Shown here one piece after another: positions 47,940-61,700 of a stretch of DNA of 64,000 nucleotides (positions are counted from its first letter, which is position 1; each line of letters opens with the position of its first letter). Below the pieces are notes generated by a model. The model did not search any database, had not been told where the DNA came from, and was given only the letters and a program-made list of their open reading frames with translations. This stretch comes from Narthecium ossifragum. Taxonomy: Eukaryota > Streptophyta > Magnoliopsida > Dioscoreales > Nartheciaceae. Location: the NCBI GenBank assembly GCA_963920575.1, contig OY986970.1, forward strand, positions 3,873,654 to 3,937,653. Reading direction: 5' to 3'. The position numbers and the translations under genes are program-made.

Positions 47940-50754
47940 TGTCGCGCCCCGACCCCCGAAAGCCCAACCGGGGCGGGTGACGCGAACCGGAATCTAACGA
48001 AACGCGGAAAAAGCTGGCGAAGGTTCCCTCTAACCTATTGGTCTCCCTAACAGTTCACCAAAAGCACCCTCAATTAAAAGACATTAATTTAATGAAACCT
48101 CAAATCACAGATTACGAACCCAAAAAGATTTAATATACATATCCTCGGAGAGGGGAAGATCCAAATACAACATTTATACTCCCGTAGGAGGCTATCTAAT
48201 AAAAGATAAAAGCAGTAAATGACCACCACCTCTCAGACTCCGCCTGGCGCCGCCGCACCGCCGACCAACTGCCCGGTAGGGGCCACAGAAGAAGAACTGC
48301 CGCCTGCACCTGCAAAACGCAGCTCGGGTAGGAGTGAGTATAAAGCTCAGTAGGGTTCTACACTACGACACACAGAAAGAAGAGGGAAACGCAACAGTGT
48401 CGCCCTCAAGTAAGTTATGGGTGTATACATGGGTCCCATAACCCCACCGCGTGTCCCTGAGGCCCAGGAGCAGCACTCAGTAAGCAAGAACAAACACTGC
48501 TGACTCACATGCAGGAACCCGACACTGCAGGCGGGAAGAGGCACCGCTGAGTGGGCAACTCCCCTACTCAAGAGTCAACACAGTGGAACACCGGCTACAC
48601 CTCAGCATCCGACTCGAGGCCGACACGACCTCTACAATCATCAAGCAACAAGTGTACCAGTCATCTATGCCTATCATCGAATCGACTGGACACCACAATT
48701 CGAACCGGGTCCAAACTACCCAACCCCGGTCCTAGGGCTAAGTCCGAGCTTCCAGCCTCGGGACGGCGACCCACAGATCACCCACGTCCTAACCATGCAA
48801 CTAATGCACAAATCAACAATACATGCTATGAACATACACAAACAGGAGATAGGCATGCAATAGTATGATAATGCATCATATAAGTCAACCGGATTGCTGC
48901 AGCGATACTACCGACCGCTGCCAGCCGATCCGCAGCGGGTCCCGGCATTACGACGGTACCACGACCGTCAACCGCGGACTCCTGCAACGGGAAACAACCC
49001 CGAAAACGATGATGAACAGTAAAAAAATATAATATTATAATCTGACATATAATATTATATTTAAAACACCAAAAGTTCTCTACTAGAGGCTAATTGACCC
49101 CGTCAATCCGAAGTCCAAACAACGTCGGATTCGAGATCCAACTTAGCCACCAGTAGATCTACATGTCGGGATCAACATATCCAAAATCCATAAACATCCA
49201 ACGGTTAGATTAACGAGAAAACACTAATCAAAACCGCTAATCAAACTAACTTACCACCTCTTTGCTGCAACGCAGCCCGCCAGTGCGAAAATCATAACCA
49301 TTCGTAGGAAAATTGGAAAACTATGAAATCAGTTGGCTTTGAGAGTAGATTCAAAGTTCTACAACTCTTATGTTCATCACAACCAAAGATCATGCACGTA
49401 CTGGCCGGAAATCTCGCCGCAAGCCGACTGTTCTTCAAGAACAGCAGAAATCGGAAAATCCGAGATTAATCATGCATAAATCCTACTAAAATCTCAACCA
49501 AAGTTCATGAAACTTATAACATAAATCATACTACGCAAGTTGCATCCAACAACACAAAGATCAGCAAGATCAAACGGCTAAATTAAGAGAAACCCATTAA
49601 ACAACTCTCGTAGGTAGAAAACCTACCGAACTGCGCTAATCCTCGGCTGATTCCCAGCAAGCCAGTCACCAACAAGGTTCCAAACCACTTCAGGGATCTT
49701 CCTCTCGTCGCCACGGATCCAACGAGCTTTAAAACGCACAAAACGGTGGCCGGAGGAGGGAGAACGGAGTAGGATAAGCTCGCTGCCGGGAAGAACAGAG
49801 GAAAAACAGAACAGCGGGAAGAAGAAAGAAGAAGGAAGAAGAAGGAAGAAGAAGGAGAAGGAAAAGGGAAGGGGAAAGCCGGGGAAGGAGGGGAGGGAAA
49901 GTCCTCCCCTTCTGACAGAGGAGAGTGACGGCCTGTGAGGACCCGTACCTCCAACATGGTCCGACCGCGTTGGGTCGAGGGTTTGGGTTTGTGGTTTGGC
50001 TCGGTTGGCCTTGGGATGCGATCGGTTGATCGCATCGCTGTTTTTGACCCCAGTGGCATTTTGGTAAATATGCTCCCTGGTGGTCAGTTTCACACCCGCG
50101 TTACACACATTGCCTTTGATTGATGTATGTGTTTGATTATAATCTTTAGGGCGCTTCCGATCGGAAGATCGAAGCTCAATCGGGAGAGATTGAATCGGAC
50201 GGCTGTGATGGATTCCAGCTTTCTATTTAAGCTCATTATTTCTCTTTCTTTCCTTTTTTTCTTCCCCTGCCGTTATCTTCTCTCTCTCTCCTGCGGCTGA
50301 GCTAGAGCTCGGAGGCGCGGCTTTCGAGGAGCGGATTCCGGCGATCGGAGTTGGGGAATGCGTGGAGGAGCTGCCCTGCTTGTTCAGGTAGGTGTTTCTA
50401 CCTCGATCTTAGGATCGGGTTCTCCTAGGATAGGTTTAATGCCTTTTCGCTGTAGGAGTACTTATTAGAATGTTGTGTAATTTGTTGTATATGTGTTGTG
50501 GATGATTTCAAGTAATCCTACCTCGCGATTTCCGTATTTTATCGGCTGAATCTTGTATTGTCTCCGTTTATCGGTTTTCGGCCGTTTTGATCTAAATTGG
50601 AGATTTAACCTTCGAAAATGTGATTTCTTAGCACCATTGGCTTCCCCATCATCTTTTATGCATGCTTGCAAAGTTTCATCAACTTTCAACTTGATTTGAT
50701 CATTCAAATCCAAGAAATTGGATTTCCGGCACTGTTCTGAGGAACTGTGCCGTG

Positions 50755-51095
50755 GGGCTGAGGATCGACCGTCAAGCGTTAATATACATCTTTCGGGCCT
50801 GACGGTCAACCGTCGGATCGACCGTCGCATCGACCGTCGGACTCTGTCGGGATTTTAGCCTCCCAGGGTCGATGCATGGATCGACCGCGGGATCTTCTCT
50901 TTTCGCCATTTACCTGACGGTCGACCGTCGCATCGACCGTCAGGCGCTGTTTGGTTTTGGGCTTCCCAGGGTCGATGAGTGGATCGACCGTCGCCCCTTT
51001 GGTTTTCTTCGCCTTGGTCTCACGGTCGACCGTCGCATCGACTGTGACATCGTCCGTGGCCTCACGGTCGACCGTCGCATCGACCGTGTGCCACT
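50755..51095. repeat. Palindrome cluster in element B
   Basis: Repeated ACGGTCGACCGTCGCATCGA phrases, with ACGGTCGACCGT a perfect 12-bp palindrome. Exact or near copies lie near 50802, 50918, 51023 and 51064, separated by unique sequence. The cluster lies about 820-1160 bp from the TGTGAGG end of B. Confidence 0.8.
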
Positions 51096-54000
51096 AAGCT
51101 GTGTTTGCTGGTTTCCTTTGATTGGTTTTCATCCATGATAGATACTCAATCATGTTAGGAAGTATACACGTCGTTTTCATGGGATTTTCGAGGGATTTAT
51201 ATTGGAATTGGAGATTGAATTGGACGTTGCCCTTTTTATGGATTTATGGATGGATTTGCATTTAATACTTGGTTTGATAAGTAGTTAAATGTTATATTGG
51301 GTTGCTTAACCATTAGCTAGCTATGAGTACTAGTTAATGTGAAATTGTGGAACCTTAGCCTGTTGCCAGCGAGTGCTGAGGGCTATTGTATAACTGTGGC
51401 CAGTTACCTGCGGGGTAACTGTGGAACCTTAGTCTGTCAGGTGCAAGAGAGCACTGAAAACTATTGTATACCTGTATTTAATGCTTTACTCATATCTTTG
51501 TTTGGTTAGCATAGATTATCTGTGTTTGAGGCCTTTGCTATGCTTACCCTTTTGGCTAGTTATAAACTATGCCTAGCCCTGTATAATTGATGATATCTTG
51601 TTGCATGCTTATATCTTGTTATCTGTGCCTGAGCATTGCATGCATCGTGATTGCATTAGAGGCATTTGAGGTTAGGCGGGCGATGGGTTGATCGCCGATC
51701 CGAGGCTCTCGGGTAGCTCGGATCTAGCCTTAGGACCGTGGCTGGGTAGACAGGAGTAGGGTGTGATCTTGTATCATCAGGTCTCTTGTGTTGAGGATTT
51801 GTGATAGTTGACTCTGATCAATGTTTGAGGTTTAGAGGTCGTGTTGTCTTCCAAGGCTAAGTGCTAAGGATGCAATCGATGTGTTCCCGACGTGGTCCCC
51901 AGGCAGTGGTATCCCTGCTGGGTAAGGGTGATCCTGCATGGTACTGTTCCCTGTTAGTGCTTAGGGTGATCTTGGTAATATGTTCAAGAGAGAGGTTCAT
52001 GACAGGAGCCTTTGGGGATATCGATGGGTTATGGGACCCGTGACATCCGTTAGACTTGAGCTGGGAGACAACACTGTTGTTTTCCTCCCTTCTGTGTGCC
52101 GTAGAGTAGAACCCTACTGAGCTTATCTGTTACACCCCGACCCAGAAAACCCATTCAGATCGAGGCGTGAGCCACCTAAACCTATTTACATCATCAATTG
52201 GCGCAACAAGCATATAAATGAATAATTCGGTCTCCAGTTCATGAAAAAATTTGACAGAATATCCTCTATAATTATAACACAAGAAACCTGTACATTTCAA
52301 AATATGACCATTTCAAGTTGTACAAAGAAACAACAATAAGTAACTCATTATTACATTTCTCAAATGTCTACATCAAAGAATAATACAACATTTCTCCAAT
52401 ACAACTGAATTAATGATTATACATTTATGACCTCAAATACATCAAGTTATACCTTAATTTATACATCAATTTGTACATCATTGATTAAGACTGTAAATTA
52501 TCTGTAGAAGAACTCTTCGAAGCTCCAAGTCCTCGATCACCTCGGAATACCGCGCCATCTTCTAAAGGAACACCTGAAAGAAGGAACTGCATTGACCTGC
52601 ATCGCCGATGCAGCCTAAGTAGGGTGAGCAACAATGCCCAGTAGGGTTCTACTCTACGTCGCACAGAAAGGAAGGGAAACTGCAACTGTGTTGTTCTCCG
52701 CCTAAGCCTAAGGTATGCCAAGGGGTCCCATAACCCCGTCGATTCCCGAGGGCTCCTGTCCAGGTCCCACCCTCACCCAAGAACAAACGAGAGGAATCAA
52801 AGACTGCGGGCTCCTGTCCATGTACCACCTTGTCCAGTCATACCATCTCTCGCGGGGACACACATGTCAGGGGCATCGACAACCATCCTTAGCACTTGGC
52901 CTTGGAGACTCGACACGACCTCTACACCTCAAATACAAGAATAATGCATAGCCGACTATAACAATAACCTCAAATGTTAGCAATTATAATCATTCGATGA
53001 CAATCATGTCCTAATCCTCAACTAACCGATCCCCGGTCCTAGGGCTACATCCGGGCTACCCGAGAACCCCGGATCGGCGATTGAATCCATCGCCTACCAC
53101 CTAGCCTTAATGCTTCTAATGCATACAACATGCATAAGCCTATTCAAACAACTAGGCCTAGGTGTCTCTACATGACATCTCATTAGGCATGTCCAGTTTA
53201 TTATATAAGACATAAAGGAGAGCTAAGCTATTAACATACAACAAACTAAGAATATAGTACAACAAGAAATTATAATTACTCATCCGTCTACAGGATACTA
53301 TCCAACACATGGTCGCCACCAGCAGTCTATACACTTCAATCCAAATTTCGGCATTACAACAGCATGCACCGCCTGTCAGCCAGAAATTGTACAATGGGCA
53401 CATCCTCAGCTAATCAACTAACAGGGCACCACTGGCCCGCACAATATAAGCATTTCCACAAAATAAATAAAAACGGGCTCACTGCCGGCCCTAGGCTTAC
53501 ATGATATTAAGATGCACAGTTGAGGCCATTCCTATGAAGCTGCAAGAACTGACCACCATGCAGTAAGCCAACTTAGGGCTATCCAACTCCGGGATTTGAT
53601 CATACTTATAGTTAACGACTAATCAATGAAAACCAGCATGACTGACACATAAAGAAAACTTCAGCTACTAGGATATTCAATCAACAGAAACATGATCGAA
53701 CTAGAGCATCCACTTAAATGGAGCATCTGAAGCCAAATGAGCATGGTAGAGGAATATCCAAACTTAACGAGAGCAATAACATTATCAACCAAAAATAGGG
53801 CATCATATTGCATGGCATTGGCATAATATTGGCTGAGAAGGAAAGACCAGCGTATCCTAGTGGCAGTACAGCATAGCAAGACATGGAGATGAAACATAGC
53901 AGCATATTAACCCATAGAAATCTCATACATAGCATAACAGGGGAGGATCTAAGTATAGCAAAGGTATGGAAATACTTGACAGCAAGGGAAACACATAGCA

Positions 54001-55395
54001 ATCCGACTGAGCAGAGACTAGCAATTGAAACCAAGGCTCGACCGTTGATACATAGTAAAATCAATAGTTGCAGCAATTCAGCAGAATTCCAAACATTCGA
54101 CAACACGCAACTATCAACAGTGATCTAGAAGGAATCCGGCAGGAATCAGTAGCTTAGCATCACAATCCATCCTATATATATATACCAACCACGAAGACAT
54201 AGCATGGCAGCAGGAACAAGAACAGAGGTGGAGCATCGAGATCCATCAAAACCAGAGAAAGGAAGGATTTCCTAACGATAAACAAAGAACTGGCTAACAA
54301 CCGCCCCTGTTTTGGCCACTAAGAATCCATCACCTCTTGGCAAACCAATCAAGATAGGAGCTAAAGAAATTTAACCCAATAGGAATCCGACTTCATAAAT
54401 CCGACGATGGCAGTAGATCAACCAAACAAGATCTCACACTTTCTAGGAATCAACTAATCTTTGAAATCTACGAGCAGCCGGAAGAGGAAGAGAAAGCAAG
54501 TAGCAAGGAAGAAGAGGAATAGTAGACGTGGAACAGAGCACTACCAGAGAGACAAGAAACAAGGCATGGCCGGAATTATCAGGGCCGGTCTCGCCGGGAA
54601 CAAGGAAGAAAGAGGACGCTGGAAAAACAGATTAGAAACAAACCGGAAAACAGAGCAAACCTGAAGCAAAGCATCATGTGGAAATCCAATCAAGCATCGC
54701 CGGAAAACCAAGGGGAAACGGCACATATCCTCACCGGAAAAACAAGGCAAACATAGCATAGATGCAATCCTATGGCCTAATCTATGCTAGTAGAGTCTAA
54801 ACCAAGTTTAGGCTAAAAACCCTACCTCTAGATCCGCGGTTCTTCCTCTTCCCCGGCCACGATCACCGCCGATACGCTAGCCTCTCTCCTCCGTCCGTGG
54901 TCGGAGTCGCCGTTGCTTCTCTTGATCGAGCCTTCGTGGTCGCGAGCGCCGCCAGCTTCCTCTCCTCCGGCCGCTGGACATCGACGCCGGACTCCTCTCC
55001 TCTCTTCTCCTCCCTCTCTCTTCTCTCTCGGCTGAGCCGCCACCCTTATTCTCTCTCTCCACGCGATGGTTTAGAGGCTACAGTTCCCTTAGGGTTTTAA
55101 ACGGGTTTTATTAACCTATTAATATGAAGGGCTAATAACATATCTTGGCCGTCCGATTAGTCAGACTAGATCCTGACCGATCAAGCCCCGATCTTCGAGA
55201 TCGAACACAGATCCTTCGATCTGAGGCACATCTAAAGATCTATTCAAACACATACATCATTATAAGGCCGTGTGTGCGCTTCGCGTGTGTGAAACCAACT
55301 CCAACTAGGGTAATTTACTAAATTACCCCCGGAGCCGCAACGATCAACGAAGATCGCGAAGCAAGGCCAACCAAGCCCAAAACCAACAGAACCAG

Positions 55396-57740
55396 TGTCG
55401 CGCCCCGACCCGCAGGGCGCAACCGGGCCGGGACCGCGAGGGGGAAGAACCTACAACTACAGCCTCAACTGGCGAAAACAGTTGAGACCACGGCCAGCTG
55501 GCGGAAACAGCTGCCAACAGGCACAAGCGGAAGCAAGCTACTACAACATCTATTAACAACTATTACAAAACGGTAATAATAGCGTTAAACAGAGTTTAGT
55601 ACAACAAGCTACAAGGGATCAACAGTCCCCAAAAAGAAACTACAACACCCACCGGGGTCTCCGCGAAGGCGCAAACAAAACCATCCTGACCCTCAGGCAT
55701 GGTCAGGATCCGGCGCACTGCCACGAGACGGCCGCGGGGGCAACACGGGAACAGAGCGGCCACCTGCACCTGCAACAAACACAGTCCAGGTAGGCATGAG
55801 CAACAGCTCAGTAGGGTCCTACTCTACCACCCTCGCTAAGAAGGCAAACCCAACGAACCAACCCTGAGGCCAAGTACTGAGGCTTGCCAAGGACCCCATA
55901 AATCCCGTCACTAACCCGAAGGATTCCTGTCCCAAGTACGCCCCTCCGACAACCACTGCTCAGGGGTGGGCAACTCCGACAATCCCTGACAGTGGACATG
56001 ACGCTACTGGTAGGACACCCTTCCCCAAGCGGGATCTCCACACTTGGCGGAACGATCGAGGTTAGGACTACCATCTCTCAGTACTCCAAGCCACAGAGCC
56101 AACATGACCCCTAACTCCTGACCCAAGACTAAGCCTAGCCAGGGAGTCCATCAATCCCATCGATGTCCTCCCCCCCCCCCCCCCCCCCCAGGGTTCCTGT
56201 CCAACCTACGTCCCTCCGATAGCCACTGCTCAAAGACTGGACTACCTCCGACGGTCCTTGACACAGGGTGGACCGGGCGATACTTGTAGGACACCCTTAC
56301 CGGGGTAACGGCGTCAACCACTTAATCATTGATCACCGGAGTCCACGGGTCAACCCCACCCAGTCTAACCTAGCATGTCTAATGCTCAGGAAGCAAGGCA
56401 GGATATGAATAAGTAAAGCAGTAACAAACAGCATACCAAGGGCACACCTTCGGCCCATTTATACTACTCACCCCGAGAGGCATCACCCTCTCGGTTCAAC
56501 CACAAAGCTATAACATTCAAGCATGATTCATTACAGGATCAACCCCGAGGGTAAAAGCCGTAAAAACCACATACATGCGAAGCCCCGAGGGCAAAACTCT
56601 AGAAAACCCTCGCTGCGACTAAAGGATCGATCCTCACCAAGGGAAGGATCGATCACTTAAGTAACAGTGAGCTTCCCTCACTGTCGAGACAAAAAGGATC
56701 GATCCTTCCTCCCAGGAAGATCGATCTTTCTCGAGACAGAGGGCGCCCTACCAGTCGCACCAAGGAAGATCGATCCTTCCTCCCAGGAAGATCGATCATT
56801 CTCGGGACGAAGGGTATCCCTGCTAACCCAGGCCCCATGATCGATCTCCTCCCATAAGAAGATCGATCATGTGCTGGGCGCAGCAAGCCAACACCAGAAG
56901 GACCGATCCTTCCTCCCAGAAGGATCGATCACCCAAAGATGGGTTCCGGCGTGCTTCCGGCCGGAGAACCGCCGGAAAACACAACCAAACCCCACCAAAC
57001 TTGGTGGGTTGGTAGATCTGAGTACCACGAGGCTACTCAAGGCCTCAAAACGGGGAAACCACAACTCCACAAGGAGATTAATCGAAAACAAAACTCGGAT
57101 TTAAAACCTTCAAAGCTAGCCGGAGCTTAGAGTGGGATCCCTACCTCCTCAGAGCAGCTTCGATCCACGAAGCCTAGCCAGGGATCTTCCTCGCCTCGCC
57201 ACGAACCCAACGAGCCTTCAAGCTCCAGGAGAGGTGGCCGGAGGAGGAAGAACGGAGGAGAGAAAGGGGCGGTCGGAACAGGGGAAGAAGCAGAGCATCC
57301 GCGGGAAAGAAGAAGAAGAGGGGAAGAAAGGAGGGGGAGGGGAAGGGGGTAAGGCCGGGGAAAGCCGGAGAAACCGCGGGAAAGGCAAAGGAGGGGAGCA
57401 AAAGTCTCCCCTCCCCTGACAGGGGAAGCGACCGACAAAGACTTCCAGGCACAGGCATGATCGATCATCCTTGCATGCGGGATCGATCTTGCTAGCCACA
57501 GGATCGATCTCCACCCCCAGGTGATCGATCTTCTGAGCCCTGAAAGACAAACTTGGGCTTGGACACAGGCCCAAGTCCAGAACCCCCAACCTCGGGCCCA
57601 CCTAACCTTTCTAACAACCACAAGCACCAAACAAGGTCTGTGTGTACACACCCCGTGTGAAACGACCGCCAAGGCGCAATTTCTCAAATTGCCCTTGGGT
57701 CAAAAACAAGCCAAAGGAAAAAGAGGGGCAGGTCCTCACA
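55396..57740 (+). mobile_element. Solo-LTR-like element D, inserted in C (innermost)
   Basis: Starts TGTCGCGCCCCGACC and ends GGTCCTCACA, flanked by ACCAG at 55391-55395 and 57741-57745. At 2345 bp it is uninterrupted and gives the full unit size. A 20-base poly-C run occurs at 56170-56189. A long minus-strand open frame (57127-57687) has no recognisable product. Confidence 0.88.
56616..56935. repeat. GATCGATC palindrome cluster in element D
   Basis: Nine exact GATCGATC cores plus one variant (GACCGATC) occur in about 320 bp. They are often paired across CCTCCCAGG so that neighbours can form hairpins. Four more lie at about 57460-57535. The main cluster lies about 805-1125 bp from the CCTCACA end of D, the same relative place as the cluster in B. 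Confidence 0.85.
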
Positions 57741-58487
57741 ACCAGACCCTCGACCCATGCGGTCAGACCGGGTTGGAGGTACAGGTCCTCACATTATCGC
57801 TCACTCCTACCCGGGTTGCGTTTGCAGGTGCAGGCGACAGTTCTTCTTCAGTGGAGCCGGCAGGATCCACCTTTGGCGGCGCGAGTACATCCAGAGGCGC
57901 TTGAGGTTGCTGGAGGATTATCTGTTGTACTTTTGGATAATTTTATATGTTGTAAACATATTTGAGGACTTTTGGGATTATTTGTATAATATCTTTCCTT
58001 GGAGAATTTTTGTATCTAATATTGAATAGTACAACTTGATGTATATGAATTGAATTTCTGTCTCACCTCTGGAATACAATTGTTTAAGTTCTTCTATAAT
58101 TCCGCTTTGTATCGCGCCACTTGGAGATGAATAGTGTAGGTTTCCCCTCACGCCCCGTCCTGGATGGGTTTTCTGGGTCGGGGTGTGACACGGCCAACGG
58201 TGGCCATCCTCGTCAAGGAAAACCCACCGACTCGCTCACGAGTCCGATCGATCTCTCCTAGGAGCGATCGAACGCTCATGGGCCGCTAGCTGCCCAAAAG
58301 CAAGCTTCTACGCGCCCGAGCTGGGATCTTCCGATCCCAGGTCCACCTAACCATTCTAATCAAGCACTAACACAAACAAGATCAGTGTGTGCACACGCGG
58401 GTGTGAAACAAACCAACAAGGCGTAATTTACCAAATTGCCCTTGCGGTCTACAACGAGCCATAGGGGTAGAGGGACAGGTCCTCACA

Positions 58488-58771
58488 TGAAGGTTGGATC
58501 AAACACAAATGCTGGCCAGGCTGGCTCAAAAGGAACTAGCCGAGAGAATAAAGAAGCTTCTAACCGCTTCCGAGCTCTAGAAGAGAGAGGGAACGCAATG
58601 GAAGACAAGGATCTCTCTCACCTCTCTCTCCTGGATGTAGGATGGTATGCAAGGGACCACGACCGACCAAATCGACTTGGCCCCCTAGTGGTGCCAAAGG
58701 GGTACCGCCCTGCTGATCCAGGTCGACAAACGCCAACAAAAGTTGCCTGGGAGGAGCTGACGGAGGAGGTG
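58488..58771 (+). pseudogene. LINE ORF1 remnant, second block
   Basis: Directly continues the frame interrupted at 47939: after the TGAAG duplication it reads VGSNTNAGQAGSKG, NRFRALEE and VAWEELTEEV, then meets element F. The continuity of frame across 10.5 kb confirms the boundaries of A. Confidence 0.82.
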
Positions 58772-61700
58772 TGTGAGGACCCGCTCCTCTAACCCGGTCC
58801 GACCGCGTTGGGTTGAGGGTTTGGCTTGGTTGGTTTTGGCCCGGTTGGCCTTGGGTTGCGATCGATTGATCGCATCGCTGCTTTTGGACCTCAAGGGCAA
58901 TTTGGTAAATTGCGCCTTGGCGGTCGGTTTCACACCCGCGTAGTGCACACACAGCCTTGATTGGTGTACGTGATTGAGTAGATCGCAACTTGAAGCCTGA
59001 TCGGATTCAGTCCGATCAGTTGGCTCGTCTAAACCGGCTAAGCCACTTAAGTGGCTTAACCCTCTTCTCTCTCTCCTACTTATTTTCTCTCTCTTTCCCC
59101 TCTCTCTTTCTTTTCTTCTCTTTCTTCTTTCTTTCTCTCTCTCTTCCCTGGCTTCCCCGCGCCCGACCCCCTCTTCTCCTTTGCTCGCGACGACGCCGGC
59201 GTCTCCCCTCTTCCTCCTCCGGAGCCCCTTCGCCATCACCGCCGGCCACGTCCTCCCGAGCTCTCCTCTCCTCTCCTCTTCCCAGATCTCCTCCGGCTTC
59301 TCCCTCCTCTCCTCCATCTTTCCGTCGCACGTGGATGGAGGCGTCGGACGGCTTCCGACGGTTCCCCAGCGGCATGGAGGCGGCGGCGAGGTCCCCTCCT
59401 CCTCCTCCTTCCTCCCCTCTCTCTCCGGCGGCATCCCTCTTCCTTCCCTGACGATGGCTGCAAATGTGGGAGGCCCCCGGCGGTGCTCCGGCGAGCTGGA
59501 GACGACGGCGACGACAGTGGACGGCGGGATCACGACGGATTAGCGAGGATGAAGCTTGGATTAGCGTGTGAAGGTAGGGTTTCTACCTTGATCCCTAAGA
59601 TATGTTAGATCTAGGGTTTGGTTGTTAGATCTATGGTTTTATTTGTGTAATTTGATGCTTATAGACTTGTTTAGCAACTGATTAGAGCTTGGTAGGATTT
59701 GATCTTGGTTTTTATCCGGATTTATGCAAGGATTTCCCGGATTTCATCAAACCCCTGTTTTTTATGAGCTGAGCTGTTCGAGCTCAGATCCTGGCTCATT
59801 ATTGCATGATCTTGTGAAACTTTCAAGATGAAAGTTGTAGATCATCGAGTTATCTTTCGATTGCCGCTGATTTCATGATTTTTGGATTTTCCTACGATTT
59901 TTGATGAATTGTTTCCTAAACTGCTGCGAAACAGAGATTGAGAAATTGATTAGTCTAATATGTGGAAATTAGACTTCCATTAGATCTAATTCTTGGTCAG
60001 CATGCTCCCAATATATTAATCAATATCTGATTAAGTTTGATTTGAGGTTTAACGTCGTTTGGACGTCGATTTGCGAAGATTTCATCTTCGCTAAATGTGG
60101 TTTACTGTAGCAATCCGAGATTTGGCTTTTTTTTAATGGATCTTTGATGTTTTATCGGGTTGGTGCTTCAGGATTCATGGATTTAGCATTCCGGGCAGCG
60201 TTTGGTATGGGAATACCAAACGGGAATAAGGATTCAAAGAGGGAATATTCCTAGAATATTCCCAATTCCACTACTTATTCCACACTTTATTCCCCAAACA
60301 CCTTTCCTTATTCCAAGTAATCATTACAAAGTTATTCCCACTTTTCACTCTACTTTTTCCTTATTCCAAGTAATCATTACAAAGTTATTCCCGAAACCGG
60401 GAATAAACTTCCTTAACCCGGAATAAAGTTATTCCCACACCAAACAACCCCAGAGTGATCTGTAGGATTAGTATGCTCGAATTGTTGTTCTTTTGGCGGA
60501 TAATTACCTAATTAACTTTCAATTTATAGAACATGCCATTGCTTTAGATGTAAATTATGATTATGTATTATACGCATGTTTAAGCCCGTGTGGGGCTCAT
60601 GGTTGAACCAAGGGGGGTTGTGCCCCTTGGGATGTTTAGATTGTTAAATGGCCGAAGGTGTGCCTTAGTTGTGTTAATTAGTAATTGTGGCCTGTTGTAT
60701 ATTGCAGATGTGTTGGATTATTATTTGTGTGGCCGGGGTTGTATCCCCGTTGTAGAAATTGTGGTTGACGGCTGTGAACGCCGTTGTAATGCCGGAATTT
60801 CGTTTGAATGTGTAGTTGTTTGTTAACGGCCCGTTGGTGTCGTTATAATATTGTATTATTGTAGTTTAGACCTTTATCTGCTTTATGCATGTTTACCCTC
60901 CGGCAAGCTTGATGCTTCGCCTAGCCCGTGTATGTTGTATTGGCATATTGTTGCATGCTACTATTCCTGTATTCCTGTGCGCGTGAGCATTGCATGTATT
61001 TGACTGCATTAGAAGCATCATGCTAGGTGGTAGACGATGGTTTCGATCGTCAATCCGGGGTTCTCGGGTAGCCCGGATCTAGCCCTAGGACCGGGGTTTG
61101 GGGTAATCGAGGATTAGGACGTGATTGTTATCAATGATTGTGCTTGATATCATTCGAGAATTATTAGGTAGTCGGACTGGAATATTATATTGTTTTAGGT
61201 TTAGAGGTCGTGTCGGTTCTCCAAGGCCAAGTGCTAAGGATGGTTGTCGATGTCCCTGACGTGTGTCCCCAGACAGTGGTTTCCTGCTGGGTAAAGGGTG
61301 TTCCTACTGGTTCTGGTTCTTTGTTTCCTCCCAGCGTGTTTGGTTGATATTCCCAGCGTGGTCCGTTGAGAAGAGTAGGATCCCTTAGGGAATCGATAGG
61401 GGTTATGGGATCCCGTGGCATCCTTTAGACTTAGGCAGAGGAACGACACTGTTGCTGTTCCCCTTCCTTTCTGTGCGACGTAGAATAGCGTAGAACCCTA
61501 CTGAGCAAGCTTTGTTGCTCACTCCTACCTGGGCTGCATCGGCGATGCAGGTCAATGCAGTCCTTTCCCTTTCAGGTGATCTTCTGGGTGTTGGCGCGCT
61601 ATTCTCGAGATGATCGCGGACTTGGAGTTTCGAGGAGCACTTGATGATCCTGGAGTTATCCCCTTTGTTAATAGTTGTATATTTGCAGTTATATTAAATG

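Larger units (their letters stand above)
52128..57793 (+). mobile_element. Solo-LTR-like element C, inserted in B
   Basis: Starts TGTTACACCCCGACCC and ends GGTCCTCACA, flanked by TTATC at 52123-52127 and 57794-57798. It is about 3.3 kb once D is removed. No coding domain is seen. Confidence 0.85.
49934..58190 (-). mobile_element. Solo-LTR-like element B, inserted in A in reverse orientation
   Basis: Starts TGTGAGGACC and ends GGGGTGTGACA, the reverse complement of the A ends. It is flanked by CGGCC at 49929-49933 and 58191-58195. Its own length is about 2.6 kb once C is removed. It carries the ACGGTCGACCGT palindrome cluster. Confidence 0.85.
47940..58487 (+). mobile_element. Solo-LTR-like element A (outermost of the nest)
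   Basis: Starts TGTCGCGCCCCGACC, ends GGTCCTCACA, flanked by TGAAG at 47935-47939 and 58488-58492. Without the nested elements it is about 2.3 kb. TG..CA ends and a 5-bp duplication fit an LTR, and no gag-pol is present. It sits in LINE ORF1. Confidence 0.85.

Noticed and set aside
56170..56189. Poly-C run as a sequence gap or feature
   Set aside because: A 20-base homopolymer; more likely replication slippage or assembly uncertainty than a functional site.
56616..56935. CRISPR-like array
   Set aside because: Repeats are short palindromes with irregular spacing in a plant LTR, with no uniform repeat-spacer pattern or cas genes.
57127..57687. 186-residue minus-strand frame in element D
   Set aside because: It lies inside a solo-LTR unit, is low-complexity and is not kept in the other copies.
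58685..59533. 282-residue minus-strand frame
   Set aside because: It crosses the junction between LINE ORF1 and element F, so it is a chance frame across an insertion point.
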